This document shows, piece by piece, positions 1-15,800 of a stretch of DNA of 64,000 bases. Both the position numbers and the translations under genes were made by a program. The stretch is from Spirodela intermedia (lineage: Eukaryota; Streptophyta; Magnoliopsida; Alismatales; Araceae). A model generated the notes under the pieces. The model had not been told where the DNA came from. It was given only the letters and a program-made list of their open reading frames with translations, and did not search any database. Numbering within the stretch: the stretch's first letter is position 1; each line of letters starts with the position of its first letter. The stretch spans positions 837,001 through 901,000 of the forward strand of contig LR746268.1 of assembly GCA_902729315.2 (NCBI GenBank), given 5' to 3'.

Positions 1-39
<39 letters not shown>
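1..39. repeat. (AG)n microsatellite at window edge
   Basis: Uninterrupted AG dinucleotides from the first base to about 39. The window begins inside the tract, so its true length is unknown. Confidence 0.95.
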
Positions 40-42
<3 letters not shown>

Positions 43-271
43 ACGGGCTTCGGGCTTCTGAGCTGGACATGTCGAGGCCTAACCGGGCCGGATTATAAAA
101 AGGGCCGGGCTTTGAGAGTATAGTCAGAAGTTTATTCCAATCAAAATCTGGATCATCGCAGGCTTTCTCTCTCTACAGAGTTCTTATGGCATTCCGAATT
201 AGGGGCTGGTTCTGGTTATTCTCCTTCATGATAAGAGCTGGCCAGCTCCGTCGTCCTCAGCTTGGCAGCAG
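40..271 (-). other. 3' flank of the RCC1 gene with poly(A) signal
   Basis: Non-coding stretch downstream of the RCC1-family stop codon. On the minus strand an AATAAA hexamer lies at 136-131, about 135 bases past the stop, and is the likely polyadenylation signal. Positions 45-110 carry several GGGCT/GGGCC motifs and a TATAAAAA string, so a neighbouring promoter could also lie here. Confidence 0.5.
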
Positions 272-5741
<5,470 letters not shown>

Positions 5742-6165
5742 GGGAGAGAACCCTCGCCGGCGCTGACCGCAGAAACTCTCGGAAAGTGGCGGCCGAAGTA
5801 GATCAAGGCGAACCTATTGACTTAAATCACATCCAATCTCCGCCGTCCGTTTGACGGATCAAGAATTGAGTCAATTTTAGATTGGCCCACGTTGACAAAA
5901 GTGGTCCCCACCTCCCATCTTCTCTATGACTTCCAGTGTACCGACTCCACCATCCGCCGCGGAACCCCTACCCTACCCCCCCCTTCCGGCTTTGATAACA
6001 AAATCCCACTTTACCCCCATCCCTCGAGGGGGTATCGTGGTGGTTTTTGAATAAATGTCCGCCTACCCGTCCATATCGTATCCGTACCCGATAAGGAGTG
6101 GCCGGAGTCGTCCCGCTGAAGCGGGTGGTGGTGGTGGTGGCGACTCTCTCTCCCTCTCCCTCTCT

Positions 6166-6259
<94 letters not shown>

Positions 6260-6286
6260 GTGGCAGTGCAGAGAGAGAGAGAGAGG
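5742..6286. promoter_or_regulatory. Bidirectional promoter between the RCC1 gene and the plastid membrane protein gene
   Basis: Only 545 bases separate two divergent start codons. The sequence holds a site II motif (TGGGCC on the minus strand, 5889-5884), of the kind bound by TCP factors. A pyrimidine-rich block at 6144-6254 includes an uninterrupted CT tract at about 6172-6253. The CT tract lies just upstream of the plus-strand start and is probably in its 5' UTR or core promoter. CT-rich 5' leaders and GAGA elements are common in plant genes; binding is inferred only. Confidence 0.6.
6144..6254. repeat. CT-rich tract with long (CT)n core
   Basis: Pyrimidine-only block with about 80 bases of perfect CT, ending roughly 33 bases before the start codon at 6287. 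Open frames here encode only Ser-Leu or Arg-Glu repeats and are not genes. Confidence 0.95.
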
Positions 6287-8278
6287 ATGGCGCCGGGATT
6301 GCTTTCCTCTTGCTGTGCCGGTGGCGGCATTGGCAGCAGCGCGGTGAAGAGCCTGGTCCTTCCGAAGGCCGTGTGCTCTTCGGTAAGGTGCCATGGAGGA
6401 GATGGAGGTCGATTTTCCAGTGGCCGCCACAGCACGCGTTCCTTCATCCATCGCGTAGACGGCAGATTTTGTCCCTCCAGTGCCCTAATGATGGGGGAAT
6501 TTCCCGGAAGAGGAGGAGGCACTAGGATCATTGTCAAGCCCTGCAATGCTCAGCGGAAGGATGATGCCCCGGGGAGGGGGATTGTGGAACAGGAGGGGGA
6601 TACATTGAAGATTACTATATTACAGCAGGCTGGCTTGTGGACTGCGGAGGCGGCGTATATTTTGTGGCTCTTTCTCCTCCCTTATGCGCCGGTAGATAGC
6701 CTGCTCGAGGAACGGAAGTAGGTGGTCAGAGATCTCCCTGAATTTTTTAGACTTACTTTGCTCTGATGTTTCAGGGGGATCCAGCGTGGGCGATCTCACC
6801 GGCGACAGTGAGTGACCTTGTTGGCCTCTCTCTGAATTTCTTCTTCATCCTGCCGATCATGAATTCTGGTATGTTTGACCTATTCGTTACTGAACTTTTT
6901 CTACATTCTTGAAGTATTCTCCTGGTAATTAATTCAAATGACGCCTAGGTTTTGATGATTTACTTTCCTTTGATTTATTTACTGTATTGAGGGGAAATCA
7001 GGATCGAGAGAGAGTTCAGGATCGATCTGACCTAATCGAGCACTAGGCTCCCTGGGATCCCCCATCCTAGCCCTTATCCCTGTGATCATCTCGATCCATG
7101 ATGGATTCGTCCAAGTGATCAACCTAATGCCTTCATTTCAGGATACATCCTCTGCATATTATCATCTGGATTATACATTATAATAAATAATTGCAATAAA
7201 TCCATGATTCAGATACTGAGGAAATACGTTATTACCTAGGGATTCAATCCTTCAGCAAGAGGGTTGAGAATATCCCTTAAACCCTCGTTCCAATCTAAAC
7301 CATCGTTTTAGGCCAGTAGGACGCTCTATGAATATGACCATCATAACATTTTGAAGCCCATCATCCTCCCGCAAACTGCTTACCGCATCGAAGTCAACGC
7401 AGCTCATCGTTATGAGTTGCTGAGGAAGCTCAGTCATTTATCGCAGACTAATTGGTGTCTCCGATTTCTTGGCAGTGTAGCCGGCATTCATGTTCTCGAA
7501 GCACCAGTTCTTCATCCTGTAAGGATCATCCTGAAACACTCAAATATCTCATTTATTTCCCCAAAAATCACATACTCCGGCAAAAATACGCAGATACTTC
7601 TTAACACTTAGAATCTGATTCATCTCTTCATTTTCTCCAGATAGCTGAAGGATTATTCAATTTTGTAATCGGGTGGACGTTCATGTTCGCTCCATTGCTA
7701 TTCAGCGACTGCCGGAGGGACAGATTCAAGGGCTCTCTAGACATATTGTGGGGATTTCAGATGTTTCTTACGAACAGTAAGTTGGAAAATTTTCCCATTT
7801 CTGGCCCACATTCCCCATTTCGGCAAAATCTTCAGGGGCATGATCTTGATTCAAACCTGCAGCTTTTCTAATACCCTACATGGCGATCCGACTCAATGCC
7901 GCCAATGAGGTTGACTCTCCCAAGGAACCGTACAAGCTGGTCTCATCGATGACTAGAGCCGCCACAGCGGTGGCCATAGTTGGCGGGGCAGTGTGCCTGC
8001 TCTCCCCACTGTGGGCCATATTTGGCCGGCCAGACGTTGACTTTGGGGGTTTGTCAGACCGGTTGGAGTTCTTGGGGAGGTACCTTGGTTCGGAGAGGCT
8101 TGCCTATGCCTTCATATGGGATATTATCCTCTATTCCATCTTCCAGCCATGGCTGATCGGCGACAACCTGGAGAATCTGAAGGAGAGCTCCGTGGGATCT
8201 GTGAGGATTCTCAGGTTTGTTCCTGTTCTGGGTTTGATTGCTTATCTTCTCAGCTTGAGGGATGATAAAGAGTTCTAG
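6287..8278 (+). CDS. Predicted plastid multi-pass membrane protein, function unknown (5 exons, 362 aa)
   Basis: Exons 6287-6691, 6775-6868, 7481-7518, 7641-7776 and 7863-8278 join to 1089 bases in frame, all with GT-AG sites. The first ~100 residues are rich in Ser, Arg and small residues with few acidic ones, like a chloroplast transit peptide. Then come several hydrophobic segments: one around the [14 protein letters not shown] string, one around [14 protein letters not shown], one around [16 protein letters not shown], one around QMFLTNTFLIPYMA, one near [19 protein letters not shown], and a C-terminal one around [11 protein letters not shown]. Conserved-looking polar strings join them ([17 protein letters not shown]). 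The pattern looks like a conserved plant/cyanobacterial-type membrane protein, but I cannot name the family and assign no activity. Start chosen at the ATG in the transit-like context after the CT leader; upstream in-frame codons are only Ser-Leu from the repeat. Confidence 0.8.
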
Positions 8279-8760
8279 ATCGGTGTAGATCCTGGTTGCC
8301 ATCTCACAAATCTGAGATTTTCTTGAAACAGATAAATAAATATATATATATATATATATATTCATTGAATCAAATAAATTTCCTGCTTCTGAGTGCTGAA
8401 CATTTCATTGGATCTGTGTAGATCCTAGTTGGTTTCACACAAATATGATATTTTATTATTCGAAAAACATAATATATGCATTCATATTATTTATATATTT
8501 ATGTTTTGTATTTCCATATGTGTTCAATTGAATAAATAGGATGATGGAGGTAGCATCGTTCCAGCTGGTAATAAAAATATGATGGGCGATTCTGGTTTGT
8601 GTTGTTACTGCATGAAAGTTTATATTAGCAGTTTATTTGCGTTGATTTTAGTTTTAATATTTGGGGAAATCAATTTTGTATTCGGTGAAATTGCATGTAT
8701 TTTGTAAAATATTGAGGATAATTCATGGTATCAATCTATATATTGCCATTGCACACATCT

Positions 8761-8763
<3 letters not shown>

Positions 8764-8797
<34 letters not shown>

Positions 8798-8845
8798 CCC
8801 CCCCCCCTCTCCCTCTCCCTCTCTCCCCCTCCCTCCCTCCCTTCC
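8764..8845. repeat. (TC)n plus poly-C compound microsatellite
   Basis: About 32 bases of TC followed by a run of about 13 C and CT-rich sequence. Intergenic. Confidence 0.9.
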
Positions 8846-9120
8846 TTTTCGTGGTATATGATGTCAATGTCTGACAGCTTTCCCATTCTTCCTCTCTCTC
8901 TCTCTCTTTCTCTCTCTAGGATTAGGAATTATTCTTCCCCTTTTCATCGCATATAGCGTCGACGTCTCACAGCTTTCCCATTTTCCTTCTCTCTCTCTCT
9001 AGAGGAAGAAGAATTGGAAAGAGAATATAAAGTACAAGCATAATTGATAAAGCATATAAATTTACCTAACCGATCGCAATCCCGTACGTCTTTTACGTAG
9101 AGAGAGAGAGAGTGGGGATG

Positions 9121-9172
9121 CCACGTGGACTATAATGGACGGGGCCAGTGAAGTCAAACGCGGCCCGGCCCA
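9121..9172. promoter_or_regulatory. G-box and site II motif upstream of the HMA-domain gene
   Basis: A perfect palindromic G-box, CCACGTGG, at 9121-9128. A GGCCCA motif (site II TGGGCC on the other strand) follows at 9167-9172. Both lie about 510-560 bases before the proposed start codon. G-boxes are bound by bZIP/bHLH factors; use here is inferred. Confidence 0.5.
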
Positions 9173-9684
9173 TTTCTATATGGGTTTGGGGACAAAGGTC
9201 AACCCCGTGGAGGAACCTCCATGGGCTGATCTGGAGAAGGAATTGAAGTGGGAAAGAAAGTGAGGGGGGAATAAAGTCAAAGAGGAGAGATGCAGCCGCC
9301 GAACAGCAGTCTTTGGAATTTACGATGGCGATGGAGAATCTTTCCTCTTCTTTTCCCCTCGGAATACGATTCTCCCAGAGAAGGATACGCTGGAGCGGAC
9401 GTTCTCCAGATACCCATAGAGAGCGAGAGAGAGAGAGAGAAGAGAGAGAAAACTAGTCTGTTTGACAGTGGAGTGTTAACAGTGAGCAGAAGGTCCTAGT
9501 TAGGCAGGTCCATGGGAAGCTAGATAGATAGAGATAGAGATAGAGAGAGGCAGAGAGACAGAGGGAAGAGAGAGAGAGAGAGAGATGCATATAGAGGGGT
9601 AGGAGGTGGGGTGAGAGAGGGTGTGTTAATCTGTATCGCTTGAGAGGAACCAGCGTGCAGAAGACCCTTCCAAGGCAGGTTCTC

Positions 9685-9881
9685 ATGTCAGAAAAGGCAA
9701 GCCTTCTCTCTCTCTCTCTCTCTCTGTGCTTGTTTGACAGCCCTCTCTTAGGTCTTCGTCCTTGCAGCTTTACTGCCTGGTCCTGCGGATGAACATCGAC
9801 TGTGACGGCTGCTACAAGAGAATCCGACGCGCCCTTCTCCAGATCCACGGTGAACAAACAACTCTCTCCTCATCTCTCTCA

Positions 9882-9971
<90 letters not shown>

Positions 9972-10333
9972 CTCTCTCTCTCATTTCTCTCTCTATCCCT
10001 CTCTTGCTTCGGTTGAAAGAAGATCTGGATAGCCACTGGATAGAGAAGAAGGAGAACAAGGTGACCGTTTGCGGCTCCTTCGACCCGCAGGCGTTCGCCA
10101 TCAAGATGCGTGCGTTGACCAACCGCCGCGTCGAGATTCTCCAGGCCACCGAACTCCTCCGTCCCTCCGCCGCCGCCCAGCTCGAAGCCGCCGCGGCCGC
10201 TACTATCAAACCCGAAGACGCCAAAAGCTACAACAGAGACGGTAACAACAGCATCAACAGCGCCACCGACGGCAATGCGACCAGCAAGAAGAAGAAAAAG
10301 AAGAAGAAGAAGAAGGTGCAGTTTGACACCTGA
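9685..10333 (+). CDS. Small heavy-metal-associated (HMA) domain protein (3 exons, 135 aa)
   Basis: Member of the plant HPP/HIPP group of metallochaperone-like proteins. Exons 9685-9696, 9768-9849 and 10020-10333 give 408 bases in frame. The ferredoxin-like HMA fold covers residues 5-70 and keeps the metal-binding CxxC (Cys16-Asp-Gly-Cys19). The tail is Ala-rich (residues ~75-95), then ends in about ten lysines and VQFDT. There is no CaaX prenylation box, so this is HPP-like rather than HIPP. Exon 1 codes only MSEK and would use a GC donor (AAG/GCAAGC). If that is wrong, the first ATG in exon 2 (codon Met12) would still leave CxxC intact. Intron 2 is mostly a CT microsatellite. AATAAA follows at 10581-10586. 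A role in metal binding is known for the family; the partner is unknown. Confidence 0.82.
9886..9982. repeat. (TC)n microsatellite filling HMA-gene intron 2
   Basis: Nearly 100 bases of TC, interrupted once, inside a 170-base intron (9850-10019). Sense-strand CT. Confidence 0.95.
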
Positions 10334-10514
10334 AGAGGCAAGACGGCGGCGCCGCCTCCGACATGAAACCCAATGTTTTCCCCGTATAAGGCAATGTTCG
10401 GACAAGGGAAGAATCTCGGATGGTGACGTGGACGTGACAATCAACGGGCCGGGCCGGGCAGTAATATCGGGCCTCAGAAAAGCCCAGCCCATATATAAAG
10501 AGAGATGACCGGAG

Positions 10515-10546
<32 letters not shown>

Positions 10547-12063
10547 GAGTGGTGAGATCTTAAGACCGTGATGTGATAAGAATAAAGGCTAGAAATTCAT
10601 ATTAAGTATTATTTAAGTCCGGGCCCAGCCCGTATACATACCGGGCCGAGAACCGGGCTTACTGGGCCCCATAGTATTTATAAAATGATCGATTTTTTCT
10701 TTTTCTGATATGTAGGTGTAAGAAAAATTAATTAAATGATCGAATATATTTTAATATCTAAAATTTAAATACGATATATTTGAGGAGAGACTTTAAGAGA
10801 ATTGTGCTTAATAAATATAATTATTAAACTCTTTATGTGATTAATGACGTCACGTTATGTATAGTTTGTATAATGCCAAGATTTGGCCTCCCTCCGTTGC
10901 CATCTACCATACACATATGACCACCAAACTCTGCCCCCAAGAACTGATCTTGATGTTTATAATTAAGCATAAGTTAATGCAAAATAATATGAAATAATAA
11001 AAATAATACCCACATTAACTAGCTGCCCAAATTGATTTAAATTAAATTAATAAAATGGGGTAAATTATTAATTAGAAACTAAAATTTTGGATTTTAGTTG
11101 ACAAGTTCAATTTCTTTCTATAAAAAAAAAGGGTTTGGAGAAATCAAACCACACTCATCCTTCTCTTGGTGTTCTACATAGCTGAGCTCAGATGGGTTTT
11201 CTCAGCTTCTAAATAAAGAAAGCCTCCTCTGAATGGGTAAATTATTAATTAGAAACCAACTATTTGGATTTTAGTTTAAAAAATATAATTTTTTCATGAA
11301 AAATGAATTTTGATGAAATCAAACCACGCTCATCCTTCTCCAAGTGTTCTTAGACACTTGGCATCACATGGGTTTTCTCAATTTCTAAATAAAATAAGCC
11401 ATCTATGATGAGCTAACTTCTAAATAAAGTAAGCCCCCCTAAATGGGTAAATTATTAATTAGAAACCAATAATTGGGATTTTAGTTAACTAATCAATATT
11501 TTTTTTCATGAAAAATGGATTTTGATGAAATCAAACCACACTCACATGGGTTTTTCTCAATTTCTAAATAAAAAATGTCACCTTTGATGAGTTAAATTTT
11601 CCACTAGAAACCTACAAATTACTTTCTTTTTTATGAAATTTGGATTTCGCAGAAGTCAACCGAGACTAATCCGCCTCCAAATGATCCAGACAGCCAAGAT
11701 CACATGGGTTTCCCAATTCTGATGGGTGAATTATTAGTTAGAAATCTACAAATATGGATTTTAGTTTTTAAAAAGTCAATTTTTTTTTCATGAGAAATGG
11801 ATTTTGAAGAAATCAAACCACACCCATCCTTCTCCAGGTGTTCAAGATAGCTGGCCTTACATGGGTTTTTCTCAGTTTCTAAGTTAAAAAATAAAAAAAA
11901 AGCCACCTCTGATGAACTAAACAGGCGAGGGGGGTCAACGCCTAGTCTTCTACTCCCCTCCTCATCCGGGAAGGAAGAGAGCAAGGGGAATACACCTCAA
12001 AAAAAGGACGTCGGCCACCATTCACTATGGAAAACCTGAGACAAACCCACGTGGCGTCCCAGC
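10334..12063. other. Intergenic region between convergent HMA and CCT6 genes
   Basis: Holds the HMA-gene poly(A) signal, a GGGCC-rich block (about 10440-10680) with a short (TA)n(GA)n stretch, AT-rich sequence, and the diverged tandem array listed separately. No coding potential seen. Confidence 0.6.
11040..11910. repeat. Diverged tandem array of ~175-280 bp units
   Basis: The phrase 'gggtaaattattaattag' or a close variant starts units near 11056, 11233, 11444 and 11723. Each unit continues with a 'ttggattttagtt' phrase, then 'gaaatcaaaccac' and 'catccttctcc', then 'acatgggttt' and 'tttctaaataaa'. About four copies, with indels between them. Confidence 0.85.
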
Positions 12064-12439
12064 TCAGTTCGGCTTCCGCATGTTCCGGCCGGCCCGGATG
12101 ACCTCATCCACTAGAAGCAGCTGCGAGGCAATGACGGGCCTGCAAGAGTTCCAACAAAATGGGGTCAACACCAAGGAAAATCTCACCACTTGCCGGCGAT
12201 TGGGGGGGACAATGGAGGTGAGATTTACCCAGAGTTTATAATCTGCCGCTTGACGGAGTAGTTGTCGAAGATTCCCTCCATCTGGGGATCCATCGGCTCT
12301 CCAGTGTGATGGTTCAGGCCCACAACATTCCCTCGATCGTGCTCCCCCTGAATGAGATGAGATGAGATGAGATGATCCATGAATCTCAGCTGAAAACCTC
12401 CAGTTTCAATGATGCCGCCCAGTTGGAATTCGGGCAAGC

Positions 12440-12519
<80 letters not shown>

Positions 12520-12771
12520 GGGAGAGAGAGTGAGAGATAGATTGATAGAGATAGAGAGAGAGAGACAGAGATGCCTACTGTGAGAGCAATGATGACGTCC
12601 TGGGTGTCGAGGCCGGAGTTCTCAGAGAGTGTCTTGGGTATGACCAGGAGGGCGTCGGCAAAGGCCTCCACGCCGAGCTGTGCACGCTGTTGAGAAGAGA
12701 CAGATTGATCGTTATGACAAGATGCGACAGTAGAGCTAGCGGGCATAGGATGATCCTTCTTCTCTTTCTTT

Positions 12772-12855
<84 letters not shown>

Positions 12856-15800
12856 ACACTTACCCCCTTCACAGTTTTCTTCACATTATTGATCAGATGC
12901 TGTCTGGCGGCGACCTCAAAAGCCCCGGCGCCCTGAGTTTGATCAGAACAGCATTAGTTCTATGACGAAGATTTCACCAAGAGAAAAAAATAAACCGAAG
13001 CCAAAGAATCAGGAATTCCATATTCAGCATATTCAGATAAATTACAGACAGTTTACCATCATGCTCAGAATTGATCACACATATATCGTCAGTATATATA
13101 TATATATATATATATATTTATAACGACATAAAAGAATTTTCTTTATTGGGTAGGCAGCACACCAACAGAGAAATATTATCCATCTGATCGATGTTTAGCC
13201 TTAATGGTAGTACGTAATATTTTGCCATAAGTAGTATCTTTTATAAGCTTTAAGACTATTATCAATAAGGATGGCCACAACTAGCGGACTTGAAAAAGAA
13301 AACATTAGTGAAACCAGCCATATTCAAAGGGTTTTGGAAATCGATCTGCACTTGTTCAAGCTTGTTTCCGTATAAAAATAAATAAAATAAATGCATCGTG
13401 ATCTAAAAAACGATTATTAAATAAGAGAGTGTAGCAGCAGTGACCTAATCAAGTGTCCATCCAATTGCAGGAAAAATAATACATTCAGTTTAATTTCTTT
13501 TAATATATATATATATATATATACCATGTGGGTACAGGAGAAACTTTAGTATATTACCCATATCAGACAAAAACAATAAGAAATTAAGGTTTTCTGGTTC
13601 ACAAATGAAAGAAATTATGATAACATAAGAAAAGAACACTGCCAACATCCTCACCAGCACAACTGCCTCATCTTCAATCGTGTTCTTAACAGATCTAAGA
13701 CCATCTCGAACAGCATCTTTAATTTGCGCGATGCTGTGATCATTAGGCCCTGTAATTAACCCAAATCAGTCATGATGATTCCAAGAGTTAAAGCAGCCCA
13801 GCTGATCACAGTAGAAAGCAAAAGCATGAGAAATACAAGGAAATGAATGGACCTTTTATCAAAATTGTACAAGAATGAGGGTTCTTCACATTCTCAACAA
13901 ATGTATATTTTTCTTCCCCAAGAACATGCTCATAAACAAGCCCAGCCCAACCAAGACAGTCTGAGGTCAAGTCGTCCACAGAATTAACAGCATCTCCCCC
14001 ACAAGCCAACACCAGCCGCTCCATATTCCTCCTTTTTGCTCTGCGCAAAGCAACGATCTACAAAAAAGGAACATAAAAATTAAAGGGTTGACTTTGGAAG
14101 AAACATTAAATGGTAAATGAACTTCACTTCCCAGGTAGGATTTCTCAGAAACGTAAACAATCCAGTTTGTCCTTAGCTTCCGTTTTTCTACTTTTATCTT
14201 TGTAGCCAAATATTTTGCACTCCAACAAAGTCAGAATAGGTGCTGAAATGAACCCTGCACAGGGCTACTTTCATGTTTACCAAGGCTTAATGCTTCTTTC
14301 TAGCATCCTCGTTCAAGTCACGTGACAATAATTAAAAAAATAAAAATCAATGCCAGACGTTCTGACAATCGTCGGCAAGAACCTAATATTAATATTTCCA
14401 TATATGCTATGATACAACAGGAACTCCCATCTAAAATGCAGTATTAGTTTCGGTCCTGTCTGAGCTTTGACTCTAATAATATGTAATGAGTCAACGGAAA
14501 ATTAAATCATAGTGAGTACTTTTTCAACTGTGCTGAGACGCCAACAATCAAAAACCATAAAAGGAGAATTTTCATCTAACGAAAAAGCTCCGAAATATTA
14601 GTTGATTTCCAGATGGATACTACCGAGGCCTGGAGGGCACGTGGCTACATGAAAATGTTCCTGCTTTTGTTTATGCAATTCTGACGTATCTGAAGACAAC
14701 AAAACATCTACCTACAAACAGACCAACGATAATTGCGATCTCAAACTTAAAAGGAACTTATTAGAGGGTGAACTCGCTGAATATGTTGGTCTTTTTTCCA
14801 TTTCTTCAACCCACAGACAAGTGAGGTCAAGAGGGCAGTAGAAAATGGAGAATGAATGCATAAAAAATCTTGGTGGAGGATGTAGTCTCGTTAAGGAGGA
14901 CCGTTTGGGAGAATAAGCTTCCCTAAAAAAACTAAACTAACTTTGGAACGTGAACAATAGGCAGCAGCCAACGAGTGAACTGATAGAACTGAAAATTAAA
15001 TACTAAGCCTAATATAAAAAAAGTGTTGTTTGTTGTTCAAAGAAACAAGAGCATTGGCCATCTCGTTGTGACTTGTGGAGCCATAAATTAGTCACAACAT
15101 AATTTATGGCAAAGTAGAGAAAATTTAAGATATGAGTAAATTGCCGCAAAATTGACATTTTATGCCTTGTAACCCGCTGAATTCCATTGCAGGAGGATAC
15201 TCTACCTCGCTATAGCATCAGTCATCTAGAGGGAAAGAAATAAAATGAAACTGCGACAAACTTTTGAAAAATACAAGGTAAGATCAACGCACCCACATCG
15301 CATAAAACTGGTCAGGATCAATGAAGATAAAGGCTTATTTCACTTCTTTTACTCTACTGTAAAGGAGGACATTATTTATTTTTCCATCACTGTATAATTT
15401 AGGTTACTGTTTTCGTTCCCTGTACTTTTTGTCTTCTTTTAGGTACAGTGTGCTTTTTACTCACTGTTTCCATTTAACTATGGCAAAAGATCACTATAAA
15501 AAAAACATGAGCAAAGTGGATATGAAATGAAAATAAAAAAGGAACCAGCCCAAAAACGTAACTTTGTTCCATCTTTTCTTTCTGGGGCCTTGAAAACTTT
15601 CTTTTGTCAAGGAAAATTCCAAAATCTAGTAAATGACAGAGACTAGAAATAATAAATTCCACTACAAAAGCAGGCCACTATCCCATTTTGTTTGAATTTT
15701 TTCTCTTCTTTGCCGGGCTAACCAAAAAGTTTTCTAGAACAAGAGGAAAAATCGTATCCTTTGAAGTGTAATGCTCAGTTGATAGAGTTTTCCTCTATAT

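Larger units (their letters stand above)
8279..9684. other. Intergenic region between the membrane protein and HMA-domain genes
   Basis: Contains the 3' flank of the upstream gene, with AATAAA at 8531-8536. Further right is a CT tract followed by a C-run (about 8764-8807), then the promoter/leader of the HMA gene with a perfect G-box and purine (GA) tracts near 9426-9450 and 9570-9586. Short open frames here do not resemble proteins. Confidence 0.6.

Noticed and set aside
6055-6546. Long open frames on both strands across the CT block (Ser-Leu and Arg-Glu repeats)
   Set aside because: They are translations of the microsatellite. The real gene starts at 6287 and only overlaps one of them.
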